Shown one piece after another: positions 61,601 through 64,000 of a DNA stretch of 64,000 nt. Source of the stretch: Stictocephala bisonia. Taxonomy: Eukaryota > Arthropoda > Insecta > Hemiptera > Membracidae. Location of the stretch: positions 124,001-188,000 of the forward strand of contig JAQJVL010000203.1 of assembly GCA_035578905.1 (NCBI GenBank), written 5' to 3'. The notes beneath the pieces were generated by a model. The model was not told the DNA's origin. It searched no databases and worked only from the letters and a program-made list of their open reading frames with translations. The stretch's first letter is position 1. Each line of letters starts with the position of its first letter. A program made the position numbers and the translations under genes.

Positions 61601-61679
61601 CCACGATATACAGCTTGCAGAATCTCAACAAGAATTGCATCAAATCCTACAGCAGCAAGGTAATGTCAAATGCCATTAA
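25491..61679 (+). CDS. SLC26A11: SLC26A11-like anion/sulfate transporter (10 coding exons)
   Basis: Joined exons keep one frame from ATG 25491 to TAA 61677-61679, giving 581 residues; the human protein is about 600. The sequence follows the SLC26 plan: N-terminal entry into the membrane domain (LPEYSTSDLISDTVAGITVG), the sulfate-transporter block (GLTLIPQVIAYSALAGLGPQ, residues about 36-55), FLSGCVELLCGIFQLG, SGFTSAAAVIIASSQAKGL, VAIAKAF and GSFTRSAVNAASG, then a STAS domain in exons 9-10 (GIVLDCALVTRSDFSAAQ). SLC26A11 members move sulfate and other anions across plasma or endomembranes without Na+. Intron phases are 0,1,0,1,1,1,1,0,0. A non-coding 5' exon upstream of 25477 is likely, because an AG acceptor precedes the ATG. 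The end is less certain: a good donor (AAG|GTAATG at 61660) offers an alternative to reading through to TAA. Confidence 0.9.
25690..26460 (-). repeat. composite dispersed repeat with SINE family A and B pieces
   Basis: Begins right after exon 1. 25700-25870 and 26405-26450 recur in intron 8 (56770-57330), e.g. ACAGGCAAACAAATTGAGAG and TTGTTGCATCTGTGTACAC. A SINE A fragment is at 25917-25955 (GAGTTAGAGATAGCGC). SINE B copies in minus orientation are at about 26098-26200 and 26285-26405, where the B box reads GGTTCAAATTC and the A box TGGCTCAGTGG in reverse complement. Confidence 0.65.
27013..27871. mobile_element. piggyBac-like MITE, 859 bp
   Basis: Precise TTAA on both sides (27009-27012, 27872-27875). 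Ends are CCCTTATCACCCTGTAAGCGC and, in reverse complement, CCCTTAGAGCGCC. CATACACGCACAT, CATATACGCAT and CATATACACGCAG recur in the left half as possible transposase-binding repeats. Non-coding. Lies in intron 1. Confidence 0.7.
28295..29090. mobile_element. long inverted-repeat element in intron 1
   Basis: Arms of about 270 bp pair across a short centre. Left: ACATATGTCCTAAAACGC, TTTTCCGTCTGTCTGAATG, AGTATAGAGTATCTAGTTCC, TTTGTACC. Right in reverse complement: ACATATGTCCTGAAACGC, TTTTCCGTCTGTCTATCTG, AGTATAGAGTATCAAGTTCC. The ends (about TTACACACATGAA) are only roughly placed and no target duplication is clear. No coding content. Confidence 0.7.
29238..29433 (+). CDS. SLC26A11: SLC26A11-like exon 2
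   Basis: Acceptor GTGTAG at 29237, donor TTAG|GTACCC. Enters in phase 0, leaves in phase 1. Codes YGLYSGLMGGFVYVVLSS, TPQLCVGPTALVCLLTFTY and FLSGCVELLCGIFQLG, matching the early transmembrane helices of SLC26 proteins including the conserved G-P-T-A motif. Confidence 0.92.
30505..30760. repeat. foldback repeat S2, copy b, with hammerhead-like cores on both arms
   Basis: The left arm on the minus strand reads TATGGT-CTGAGAA-AGGTTTACT-GAAA-UCGAUU-ACCATA, giving a 6-bp helix I (30597-30592 with 30665-equivalent bases 30565-30560) and a self-complementary AUCGAU helix III. The core has A in place of the invariant G8. The right arm on + carries GAT-CTGAGGA-A-GGTAAAC...GTTTACC-TAAA, where G12 is lost. 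The downstream sequence matches S2a at 34.6 kb. Confidence 0.6.
30885..31105 (+). CDS. SLC26A11: SLC26A11-like exon 3
   Basis: Acceptor TTTTCCAG at 30884, donor AAGG|GTATTT after AGG. Enters in phase 1, leaves in phase 0. Codes FLVEFVSVPVVSGFTSAAAV, IIASSQAKGLFGLHYKSNN and a helix ending LGSACILALLLLR. The SGFTSAAAV block is a strong SLC26 match. Confidence 0.93.
31155..31882 (+). pseudogene. 5'-truncated LINE B fragment in intron 3
   Basis: Starts within the polymerase C-terminal region: LRITLDPKLNWLPHVIGLKK, then IRYAYFGIFQAHHSYAIIVW and GSTPHAED, which is homologous to 40610-40815. Frameshifts follow, and FYSVSEF matches the end of the LINE B ORF. It ends in an ATTCTATTCTATG tail, typical for this LINE group. 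Only 50 bp separate it from the exon 3 donor. Confidence 0.8.
31980..34343. mobile_element. TIR transposon of unplaced superfamily, 2364 bp, 7-bp TSD
   Basis: The 31-bp inverted ends (CCTTGATTATACACGCACC and its continuation, against CCTTGATTATATACGCACC) differ at one position and are followed by related GC-rich subterminal regions. ATTCTAT flanks both sides (31973-31979, 34344-34350). No transposase is recognisable in the AT-rich interior, so it is probably non-autonomous. A 7-bp duplication does not point to a superfamily I can name safely. Confidence 0.75.
34541..34838 (-). repeat. foldback repeat S2, copy a, with hammerhead-like core
   Basis: Arms of about 130 bp (ACAGTACAAGTAAACATCAC outward, GCACAAAATGCAC inward) form an inverted repeat. 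On the minus strand: TGGC-CTGAGGA (34682-34676)-A-GGTGA...TCACC-GAAA (34657-34654)-UCGAUC-ACCA. Helix I has one mismatch at its first pair; helix II is 5 bp; helix III is the palindrome AUCGAU; the predicted cleavage is after AUC at 34648. Confidence 0.7.
34850..34940 (-). repeat. possible LINE 3' tail
   Basis: TAAGATAAGATCTTTATTTCC is a reversed polyadenylation-like end followed by simple TAAGA units, as at the 3' end of 5'-truncated LINEs. Too short to classify. Confidence 0.35.
35250..35400 (+). repeat. foldback repeat S3, half copy
   Basis: Reads GGTTAGGAGATATAGGGCATC, AAGTCCACTAATACC, GAATTCATATTTTCAGTGCC, CTCCTCAGGTAAG, matching one arm of the S3 repeats at 17.6 and 41.4 kb. In reverse complement it contains CTGAGGA...CACT-GAAAAT, but with a shortened helix II. 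Confidence 0.65.
35589..35766 (+). CDS. SLC26A11: SLC26A11-like exon 4
   Basis: Acceptor ATTTACAG at 35588, donor ACAG|GTACTT. Phase 0 in, phase 1 out. Codes KVKDVEIPGAGKPS, SSSWLSKGLWFLTTGRNALV, VLCCISLCYYFEET and MPFTLT. It corresponds to the region of human SLC26A11 with TTARNALVV and PFILTG. Confidence 0.92.
35815..36140 (+). repeat. foldback repeat S4 with hammerhead-like core
   Basis: Two arms of about 150 bp: AGATTTTATGTTTTG...GAACAGGAAAGCAGG...GGGTTAATGGAAGA on the left, and its inverted partner to 36137. The right arm on + reads ATGGA (36020-36024)-CTGAAGA (36025-36031)-T-AAGGC...GCCTT-GAAA (36048-36051)-UAUA-TCCAT (36056-36060). This gives helix I 5 bp, helix II 5 bp, helix III AUAU and cleavage triplet AUA. 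The left arm is decayed at CTGAAGA. Confidence 0.7.
36507..36735 (+). repeat. tRNA-derived SINE (family A), intact copy
   Basis: The head resembles a Leu/Ser-type tRNA: A box TGGCCGAGCGG (36513-36523) and B box GGTTCGAATCC (36566-36576). A non-tRNA body follows (CTGTACTGGTTCGC, CCCTTACTCTGTCTGG) and a GCCTCTCCTTTT tail. The body and tail recur at 2290-2512, so it is a SINE and not a tRNA gene. Confidence 0.85.
37040..38332 (+). CDS. LINE B ORF1 (PHD-like zinc finger plus coiled region)
   Basis: An open frame of 430 codons. Residues about 10-62 are a PHD-like finger: CGAC...C...HFACAGKG...FVCDKCRQEAEQ. A hydrophilic, probably coiled segment follows (LTDQIFDLTKNQRELCEQLN, LVQAENTRLAMVLNSHTETI), then a Ser/Asn/Thr-rich linker and a C-terminal region with SRFSENVTCDDINEYIVD and SFKIGVPIS, reminiscent of the esterase/RNA-binding-like ends of CR1-type ORF1 proteins. 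ORF1 proteins coat the element's RNA in cytoplasmic particles. The frame is intact. The upstream ATG context and the 70-bp gap to ORF2 fit a bicistronic LINE. Domain calls are by eye. Confidence 0.8.
   Translation: MVPMSRSTICGACSKRVTNNSGGVMCEGNYMKWFHFACAGKGMKDYSFLKGEKSIFVCDKCRQEAEQRENAVSVSHANTSNKEEDNDSNSSCDCNFLIKILTDQIFDLTKNQRELCEQLNLVQAENTRLAMVLNSHTETIGDILINDRDVVTYSKVVKSAPKNTNSFYSTINADKNKDIIIPKGNDNKYVLPSAVPNSQISAGPSRNTSALTSNSSIVKQSSKKIKMTTVKLTGTGQGNNTNESGLHENKLVPNAAQGNSMISVPFSNTLAPASLQSLDLMEVCEVDDEVNSDFVEVKYKKRKSSQRIDTVNRYKFITGRATIRNDKLKAVENFRHIFVSRFSENVTCDDINEYIVDSSKVNCEITLKNKHPGYSSFKIGVPISMWSTVFSEDFWPEGVYISRFRYPHKGLSEASKVSFLEPVQEQSTKT
38404..41202 (+). pseudogene. LINE B ORF2 (endonuclease and reverse transcriptase), three lesions
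   Basis: Endonuclease at 38404-39306: NFYHQNMQCLTNKTIL, LDILCLSEHSL, AVYRSPNG, SGNFNILF, SDHLGQLF. Reverse transcriptase at about 39880-40470: VIPVFKKGKK, NNYRPIAIVPVLSKVMEI, SQFGFRTGLSTTNALIKLV, CDLSKAFDCVSHKLL, GVPQGSVLGPLLFI, YADDTTI. The thumb/C-terminal region ends at 41202 (AYFGIFQAHIAYGLIVWGG). Lesions: an in-frame TAA at 39304-39306, a one-base slip in the A run near 39925-39933, and another near 40480. The endonuclease GDFN motif reads GNFN. RT motifs A, B and C look intact. This is a recent but dead copy. Confidence 0.88.
41333..43138. repeat. foldback repeat S3, copy split by a hAT element
   Basis: The left arm 41333-41527 (GCGCATCAGGAGACTTACC, AAGACAAGTCCACTAACACC, CAGTGCTACTGGCAC) and right arm 43032-43138 (GTGTTCTCTATGCAATG, TAGTAGACTTGTCTTC, GATGCCCTATCTGAG) are inverted repeats. 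The 1504-bp hAT element lies between them, next to GAAAAT in the core. Confidence 0.7.
41528..43031. mobile_element. non-autonomous hAT-like element, 1504 bp
   Basis: Ends TAGGGGTGTGTGAGTAG (left) and TAGGGGTGTACGAGTAG (right, reverse complement). The 8-bp flanks are TTGAAAAT and CTGAAAAT. Subterminal regions are rich in ACTCGA motifs (AACTCGAACTCGACTCGAG left, GACTCGAAAAAAACTCG right). A 66-codon frame at 41761 is not recognisable. Confidence 0.75.
43184..43348 (+). CDS. SLC26A11: SLC26A11-like exon 5
   Basis: Acceptor TTTTCAG at 43183, donor TTTT|GTAAGT. Phase 1 in and out. Codes EKIEAGLPKLIIPPTSTTLN, FWDMVSHLGSGLAVIPLV and SIISNVAIAKAF. The AVIPL...ESIAVAKAF-like block of the family is clear, with ISN in place of LES. 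Confidence 0.92.
43471..45829 (-). mobile_element. near-intact hAT transposon, 2359 bp
   Basis: Perfect 8-bp target duplication CCTTAATA (43463-43470, 45830-45837). TIRs are CAGAGGTCTTCAACC and CAGTGGTCTTCAACC. A nearly full-length transposase lies on the minus strand. It begins 122 bp past the exon 5 donor, in antisense orientation to the host gene. Confidence 0.93.
43765..45558 (-). pseudogene. hAT transposase (ZBED/GTF2IRD2-like) with one stop codon
   Basis: Reading from 45558: a BED-type zinc finger at residues about 20-60 (CLVC at 36-39, H54, H59), then VALDESTDVTDTAQLAIFIR with the first catalytic Asp, an in-frame TAG at 44932-44934, and a second part of 387 codons with VVTDGAPAMTGKNEGVVALI, YHCIIHQENLCAK, the TEIRWLSRGKFLKR block and the C-terminal dimerisation region ICEQLFSRMKNVKSKPRNR. 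The stop is the only visible lesion in about 597 codons and both halves are in the same frame. Family members cut and paste DNA with 8-bp duplications and have been domesticated in vertebrates. Read-through or a single polymorphism would make this copy potentially active. Confidence 0.9.
45838..46290. other. intron 5 spacer
   Basis: AT-rich, no gene. A short direct repeat of TCAATGATCATAGG-like sequence occurs at about 46153-46202. Confidence 0.4.
46300..46465 (+). repeat. S1-family relic
   Basis: Reads CACTGAGGATACCACATCA, GGCAAAACATCCGGTTATTT, TGTAAATAGTGTAGATAGC and ACCTTGACATG, a diverged single-arm copy of the S1 element in the orientation of its ribozyme-like strand. CTGAGGA is kept and GAAAC has become AAAAC, so the core is degenerate. 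Confidence 0.6.
47454..47615 (+). CDS. SLC26A11: SLC26A11-like exon 6
   Basis: Acceptor GTTTCTAG at 47453, donor ACTA|GTAAGT. Phase 1 in and out. Codes NGQCVDATQEIIALGVCNIM, GAFIQSLPVAGSFTRSAVNA and ASGVRTQFRGVVT. This is one of the most conserved SLC26 segments (GSF.R.AVN..SG). Confidence 0.94.
47616..48945. other. intron 6, first part
   Basis: No element with clear ends. A T13 run occurs near 48370. The sequence is otherwise AT-rich and unannotated. Confidence 0.4.
48950..49433. mobile_element. pogo/Tc1-like MITE, 484 bp
   Basis: TA on both sides. Left end CAGTAAAACCTCAATAGTTG, right end in reverse complement CTGTAAAACCTCGATAGTTT. TGTCAAAGTAT-like motifs repeat inside both ends. No transposase. 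Confidence 0.75.
49495..50781 (+). mobile_element. dead mariner element, 1287 bp
   Basis: TA-flanked ends TGAGGGTTGTCTCAAAA and TGAGGGTCGTCTTAAAA (reverse complement). The interior translates in pieces to a mariner transposase. The right end stops 50 bp before exon 7. Confidence 0.85.
49780..50715 (+). pseudogene. mariner transposase remnant
   Basis: Recognisable pieces across all three frames include AAVFWDKKGHVIDRL near 50270, LLDDFCWDVFRHSPYSSD near 50480, LKHHLGG near 50555 and a C-terminal NNNLETYAEK near 50690. These match the DD34D mariner layout (FWD..G near strand 4, HSPYSPDLAPSD, LKxxLxG). Numerous stops and frameshifts rule out function. It is much older than the mariner at 62.5 kb and belongs to a different lineage, judging from the TIRs. 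Confidence 0.82.
50831..50971 (+). CDS. SLC26A11: SLC26A11-like exon 7
   Basis: Acceptor CTGTCTGCAG at 50830, donor AACA|GTAAGT. Phase 1 in and out. Codes GGVVVLALEFITPYFHYIPR, TALAAVVMCAVLFMVEVDLL and KPMWASN, matching the family's FYYIPKSALAAVIIMAV segment and the following cytoplasmic turn. Confidence 0.93.
51051..51211. mobile_element. short TA-flanked MITE, 161 bp
   Basis: TA, then CAGTAAAACCTGTCAATGTG on the left; CAGTAAAATTCATTCAATGT in reverse complement on the right, next to TA. Likely a small derivative of the pogo/Tc1-like group. Confidence 0.5.
51480..51690 (+). pseudogene. LINE C-terminal relic
   Basis: EWTMLSRFFMVMGRCSYWK, then CDCGVE and a shifted HIVNDC parallel EWTLLNQFRTGVGRCNYWK, CDCGES and HIVTEC at 16740-16880. 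Same LINE family, more decayed. Confidence 0.65.
51700..53215. other. intron 7 remainder, no clear element
   Basis: AT-rich with several short open frames of no recognisable family. About 52440-53060 is richer in GC, and near 52990 a frame reads NDSSDDESE, similar in style to the acidic N-terminus of some piggyBac transposases. This is too weak to call. Confidence 0.35.
53241..53398 (+). CDS. SLC26A11: SLC26A11-like exon 8
   Basis: Acceptor GATATTTTAG at 53240, donor ACG|GTCAGT (non-A at +3). Phase 1 in, phase 0 out. Codes RDLVPALSTFLACLALGVEL, GLAVGVVVDVCFLLYFNARP and DISIQRETLQDT: the last membrane helices and the start of the link to the STAS domain. Confidence 0.92.
53399..56765. other. 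intron 8, first part
   Basis: No gene. A possible MITE end is at 54107 (CAGGGTTGCCAAACATTTG), similar to the hAT MITE at 59537, with CGGGACGTCATATGTCCCG nearby, but no partner end was found. About 56225-56265 resembles a SINE B tail. Confidence 0.4.
56770..57330 (+). repeat. dispersed repeat, second copy of the block after exon 1
   Basis: Shares with 25700-26450: CTCACTCCAATCCTCCCAC, ACTAACCAATGACAT, TTTGCAATGGTAGCAC, ACAGGCAAACAAATGG and TTGCATCTGTGTACACC. Non-coding, and the family is not identified. Confidence 0.6.
58058..58240 (+). CDS. SLC26A11: SLC26A11-like exon 9 (STAS domain)
   Basis: Acceptor GTGTTTAG at 58057, donor CAG|GTAAAG. Phase 0 in and out, 61 codons. Codes TGTDIVYWHVLPKGSLLFPA, VDYIRQTIVAKAQSHTEDGV and KGIVLDCALVTRSDFSAAQ. 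This is the first half of the STAS domain, including the GS-L-FPA-..IR start and the VLDC strand. The usual D-x-T/S loop reads RSDFSAAQ. Confidence 0.92.
58241..59528. other. intron 9, first part
   Basis: 58260-58550 is GC-richer and could be an old tRNA-derived repeat (GTAGCTCGGTGGCTAAAC resembles an A box). The remainder is AT-rich with no gene. Confidence 0.4.
59537..60098. mobile_element. hAT-like MITE, 562 bp
   Basis: Perfect 8-bp duplication GTCTTGAG (59529-59536, 60099-60106). Ends TAGGGTTGCCATATTACG and TAGGGTTGCCATACGTCC. CCGGGACACCGGGACA and related CGGGAC motifs cluster at the right end. Non-coding. Confidence 0.85.
60311..60589. repeat. 36-bp minisatellite with 72-bp higher-order period
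   Basis: Seven to eight units of 36 bp, e.g. CCCATACACGTACAGTGG then TATTGACCTACCCGCCCA. Two unit types alternate (GTGG/CTACCCGCC and ATGG/CAACCTCC), making a 72-bp higher-order repeat in the middle. As 36 is a multiple of 3, all frames stay open and give false 12-residue repeat 'proteins' on both strands. Confidence 0.92.
61102..61284. repeat. S1-related palindrome
   Basis: Perfect 46-bp terminal inverted repeat (TTAACAACTAGTTCTTCCGG, then TGTCAACCGCGTCAAAGG, ACTATTTA). The interior holds two further direct partial copies of the arm end (CGGTTAAAATATATTTAAAT, CGGTTACAATATATTTAAAT). Arm sequence matches S1 arms (CCGGTGACAACCGCGTCAAG). The ribozyme-like core is absent. Confidence 0.8.
61503..61679 (+). 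CDS. SLC26A11: SLC26A11-like exon 10 (end of STAS domain)
   Basis: Acceptor CATCCGCAG at 61502. Phase 0 in. Codes GLQGVIEDVKSQGAPLIILN, ADPEVAKSLTGLCHDIQLAE and SQQELHQILQQQGNVKCH, then TAA. The helix-strand-helix order is the second half of a STAS domain. Reading to TAA makes the total 581 residues. AAG|GTAATG at 61659/61660 is a plausible donor, so the last seven residues may be replaced by another exon beyond the TEs or the window. Confidence 0.85.
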   Translation, partial: GLQGVIEDVKSQGAPLIILNADPEVAKSLTGLCHDIQLAESQQELHQILQQQGNVKCH

Positions 61680-61694
61680 GCAGTTTATTTCTAC

Positions 61695-61850
61695 TTGTTA
61701 AGTGGCTGGTGTTAATCGTGTCAAAGAATTATTATAAATGTACAAATGTTCAGAACATAAATGTACATAGGATACCATGCTGCAATGAGGTATCATCAGT
61801 GATCAAGAATCAGTCTGAGACTGAGCTCCCATGGGCACTGTATCTCAACG
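61695..61850 (-). repeat. S1-family relic downstream of exon 10
   Basis: In reverse complement: GAGCTCAGTCTCAGACTG, CACTGATGATACCTCATTG, CAGCATGGTATCC, then TTCTTTGACACGATTAACACC. This follows the S1 order (CTCAGTCTCAGAG, CTGAGGATGCC, CTTGACGCGGTTGTCACC). CTGATGA is kept; GAAAC is lost. Confidence 0.5.
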
Positions 61851-62418
61851 ATCCATGGTGTCACATGACATTATGGCAGTCTCATGATCATTGCCAAGCT
61901 CCTCAAATATCAATTTCCTTCAATCTTCTTTCTAGGAAGTCCCATGTATCTTCTATGTTGAAATTATGTTTTATTTTGTGAATTTCTAAGGAACCTTGCA
62001 GCGACGATAAAATGGGGTAATTTTTAGGTATTAAAATACAAAGTTTCACATTTATCTTTTATACAATTCTATGCGAGAAATATGCAACTGAATTTTATTT
62101 ATTACCCAATAACAACATGCTGTTGATGTTGTAATGGAATTGTGCATGATTTATTAAAGGAGTTTCTGGCGGAATAGAGTTTTCAAAAAGCCAAAAAAAG
62201 AAATTAAACCTGATACTGTATATGTTTCATGCTGGTGCAGCTCTTTAAAAAGAAATATTGATGAAAATTACAGGTAATATGTCAGATAATTATTTTATTA
62301 AATTCTTTTATAGTCATTTTAAGTTCGTTAACACCCTGAGTGGCGGAACTAAACACCTGTTTTTGTGGAGAAATTGGACAAGTGTGCAATTTGACTAAAT
62401 TATTTATAAAATATTTAA

Positions 62419-62419
<1 letters not shown>

Positions 62420-62471
<52 letters not shown>

Positions 62472-62486
62472 CGTGCGTGCGTGTGT
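62420..62486 (+). repeat. (GT)n/(CGTG)n microsatellite
   Basis: About 24 GT dinucleotides followed by CGTG tetranucleotides, ending 45 bp before the mariner. Confidence 0.95.
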
Positions 62487-62530
62487 TACATATTATATAC
62501 CAAATCAAACCTAATTATTTGTAGAATATA

Positions 62531-63864
62531 CGAGGGCTATTCAGAAAGTAAGGAACGTTTCCATCTAACGCCGCCAGGCGCGCGCAGATCGCGTTCATCT
62601 TTGTGTCGTTCTGCTTGGCTCCTCAGTCGGCTTCCAGCCGTGACAATTGAAGCACCGTTGCGGCGCCCATGTTTTTTATATTCAAATTTAAAATGTGTGC
62701 TGCAATAGAAAATCCCGCCAGTTGTGAGGTGCGGTCTGTGATACGTTTTTTGTTAGCAAAAAACTTAAAACAATAGAGATTCATCGGGAATTGTGTGCAG
62801 TGTATGGGAACAACATAATGAATGAAAGTTCTGTCCACAAGTGGTGTATCCAGTTCAAAAATGGACGAACCGACGTTCATGATCAAGAGAAGAGTGGACG
62901 TCCGAGCATCGTGACTGACGATCTGGTCGCCAAAGTTGATGAAAAGGTTAGGGAAAGCCGCCGTTTCACAATAACTGAGCTTGCTCTATGTTTTCCACAA
63001 ATTTCACGGACTTTATTGTTTGAAATTGTTACACAGAAGCTAGGCTACCATAAGTTTTGTGCAGGATGGGTACCGAAAATGCTTACGGATCGCCATAAAG
63101 AACAAAGAATGGGGGCAGCTTTGACGTTTTTGGAGGCCTACCACGATCATGGTGATGCGCTATTGGATCGTATCGTAACAGGAGATGAAACCTGGGTAAA
63201 ACACGTCAATTCCGAGACAAAATTACAGTCCATGGAGTGGGGGCACACAAGTTCCCCTAAAAAGCCACAAAAATGTCTTCAAACTCTGTCGGCAAGGAAA
63301 ATTATGGCAACAGTGTTCTGGGACAGGCAAGGTGTTCTTCTTATTGATTATCTCGAGCGTGGTGCTACCATAAACTCTGATCGCTACTGCCAAACATTGC
63401 AGAACCTTAGGAGAGCAATCCAAAACAAGCGCCGAGGAAAATTGTCATCAAAAATTTTGTTTTTGCATGACAATGCACGACCTCACACGGCAATCCGGAC
63501 ACAAGAATTGATAAGCTCATTCCAGTGGGAAGTTTTTCCTCACCCACCCTACAGTCCGGATCTTGCTCCAAGTGATTTTCACTTATTCCCAAAAATGAAG
63601 ACTTGGCTGGCAACGCAGCGGTTTGACAACGACGATGAGCTCCAGGAAAGCGTCACCGCGTGGCTGAGATCACAGGCGGCAGAATTCTTTGAGGCAGGGA
63701 TTTCGAAGCTTGTCCACCGCTACGATAAGTGCTTGAATTTGAATGGTGACTATCTAGAGAAGTAGTATTTTAGTCCCTCTTTCAAATTTATATAATAAAA
63801 TTTTGTTCTTGTACTTGGTTTAATTTTAATTCCAAAACGTTCCTTACTTTCTGAATAGCCCTCG
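62531..63864 (+). mobile_element. near-intact mariner transposon, 1334 bp
   Basis: Perfect 30-bp terminal inverted repeats (CGAGGGCTATTCAGAAAGTA, then AGGAACGTTT) and TA on both sides (62529-62530, 63865-63866). The full-length transposase gene has a single frameshift. Perfect TIRs mark a recent insertion. Confidence 0.96.
62693..63765 (+). pseudogene. mariner (SETMAR-type) transposase, one-base frameshift
   Basis: The probable start at 62693 gives MCAAIENPASCEVRSVIRFL, then LAKNLK and a stop at 62774. Dropping one base near 62767-62773 links it to the long frame that runs to 63765 (324 codons counted from the TTG at 62791). That frame has HKWCIQFKNGRTDV (second HTH), GWVPKML (the mariner WVPHEL linker), GDETW (Asp132), HDNARPH (Asp227) and YSPDLAPSDFHLF (Asp262). 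The last two Asp are 34 residues apart, the mariner DD34D triad. All catalytic residues are intact, so one polymorphic base may separate this copy from an active gene. Insect databases often label such genes SETMAR, after the human fusion. Confidence 0.93.
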
Positions 63865-63866
63865 TA

Positions 63867-64000
63867 GTATGATAAAAAAATCACACTTCATGAATTTTTT
63901 TGTAAGTATCCCATGAAACCTTTTTTAAAAAACATTTGTTTTAATTTTTGGTCTCTTTTTAGCAACTATAATACCAGTTTAATAAAACCTGAGATAGCCA
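63867..64000. other. window end
   Basis: Nothing recognised. Confidence 0.5.

Noticed and set aside
62340..62708. 122-codon frame upstream of the mariner transposase
   Set aside because: Its centre is the GT microsatellite (Cys-Val repeats) and its end is mariner 5' sequence in the wrong frame.

Overview
This is AT-rich animal nuclear DNA, most likely from an insect. The evidence is a multi-exon host gene with GT-AG introns, a load of mariner, hAT and piggyBac-like elements, jockey/CR1-like and RNase H-bearing LINEs, and tRNA-derived SINEs. A hemipteran is my guess, but nothing in the window fixes the order. I see no bacterial genes, viruses, CRISPR arrays or free-standing RNA genes.

The one host gene is an SLC26A11-like anion (sulfate) transporter on the + strand. 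Ten coding exons run from 25.5 to 61.7 kb. When joined at their GT-AG borders they keep one open frame of 581 codons plus stop: 25477-25655, 29238-29433, 30885-31105, 35589-35766, 43184-43348, 47454-47615, 50831-50971, 53241-53398, 58058-58240 and 61503-61679. The nine introns (about 1.4-7.4 kb) are filled with mobile DNA.

Layout. 0-0.93 kb: 38-bp minisatellite. 1.4-5.3 kb: a SINE split by a hAT MITE, then a long-arm inverted-repeat element interrupted by a second one. 7.6-14 kb: several piggyBac-like (TTAA) MITEs. 14.4-15.7 kb: an IS630/Tc1/mariner-type element with a decayed transposase. 16-18 kb: SINE, LINE tail and foldback repeat. 18.6-25.4 kb: an RNase H-bearing LINE present twice in tandem, with part of the first copy looking like unpolished sequence that also includes a garbled copy of exon 1. 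25.5-62 kb: the transporter gene with intronic LINEs, a 2.36-kb TIR element of unknown class, an almost intact hAT transposon (43.5-45.8 kb), a dead mariner (49.5-50.8 kb) and MITEs. 62.5-63.9 kb: a nearly intact mariner.

The observation I find most interesting links several foldback repeats (17.9, 21.7/24.6, 30.6, 34.65 and 36.03 kb) that otherwise share little sequence. Each carries a hammerhead-ribozyme-like module: CTGANGA, one extra base, a hairpin, GAAA, then a 4-6 nt self-complementary 'helix III' ending in NUH. In the better copies the flanks also form a helix I. One copy is a 221-bp insertion with a 13-bp target duplication, and one of its arms begins next to the predicted cleavage point. 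This fits retroposition of ribozyme-cleaved RNA, as proposed for Penelope-like elements and related small retroelements.
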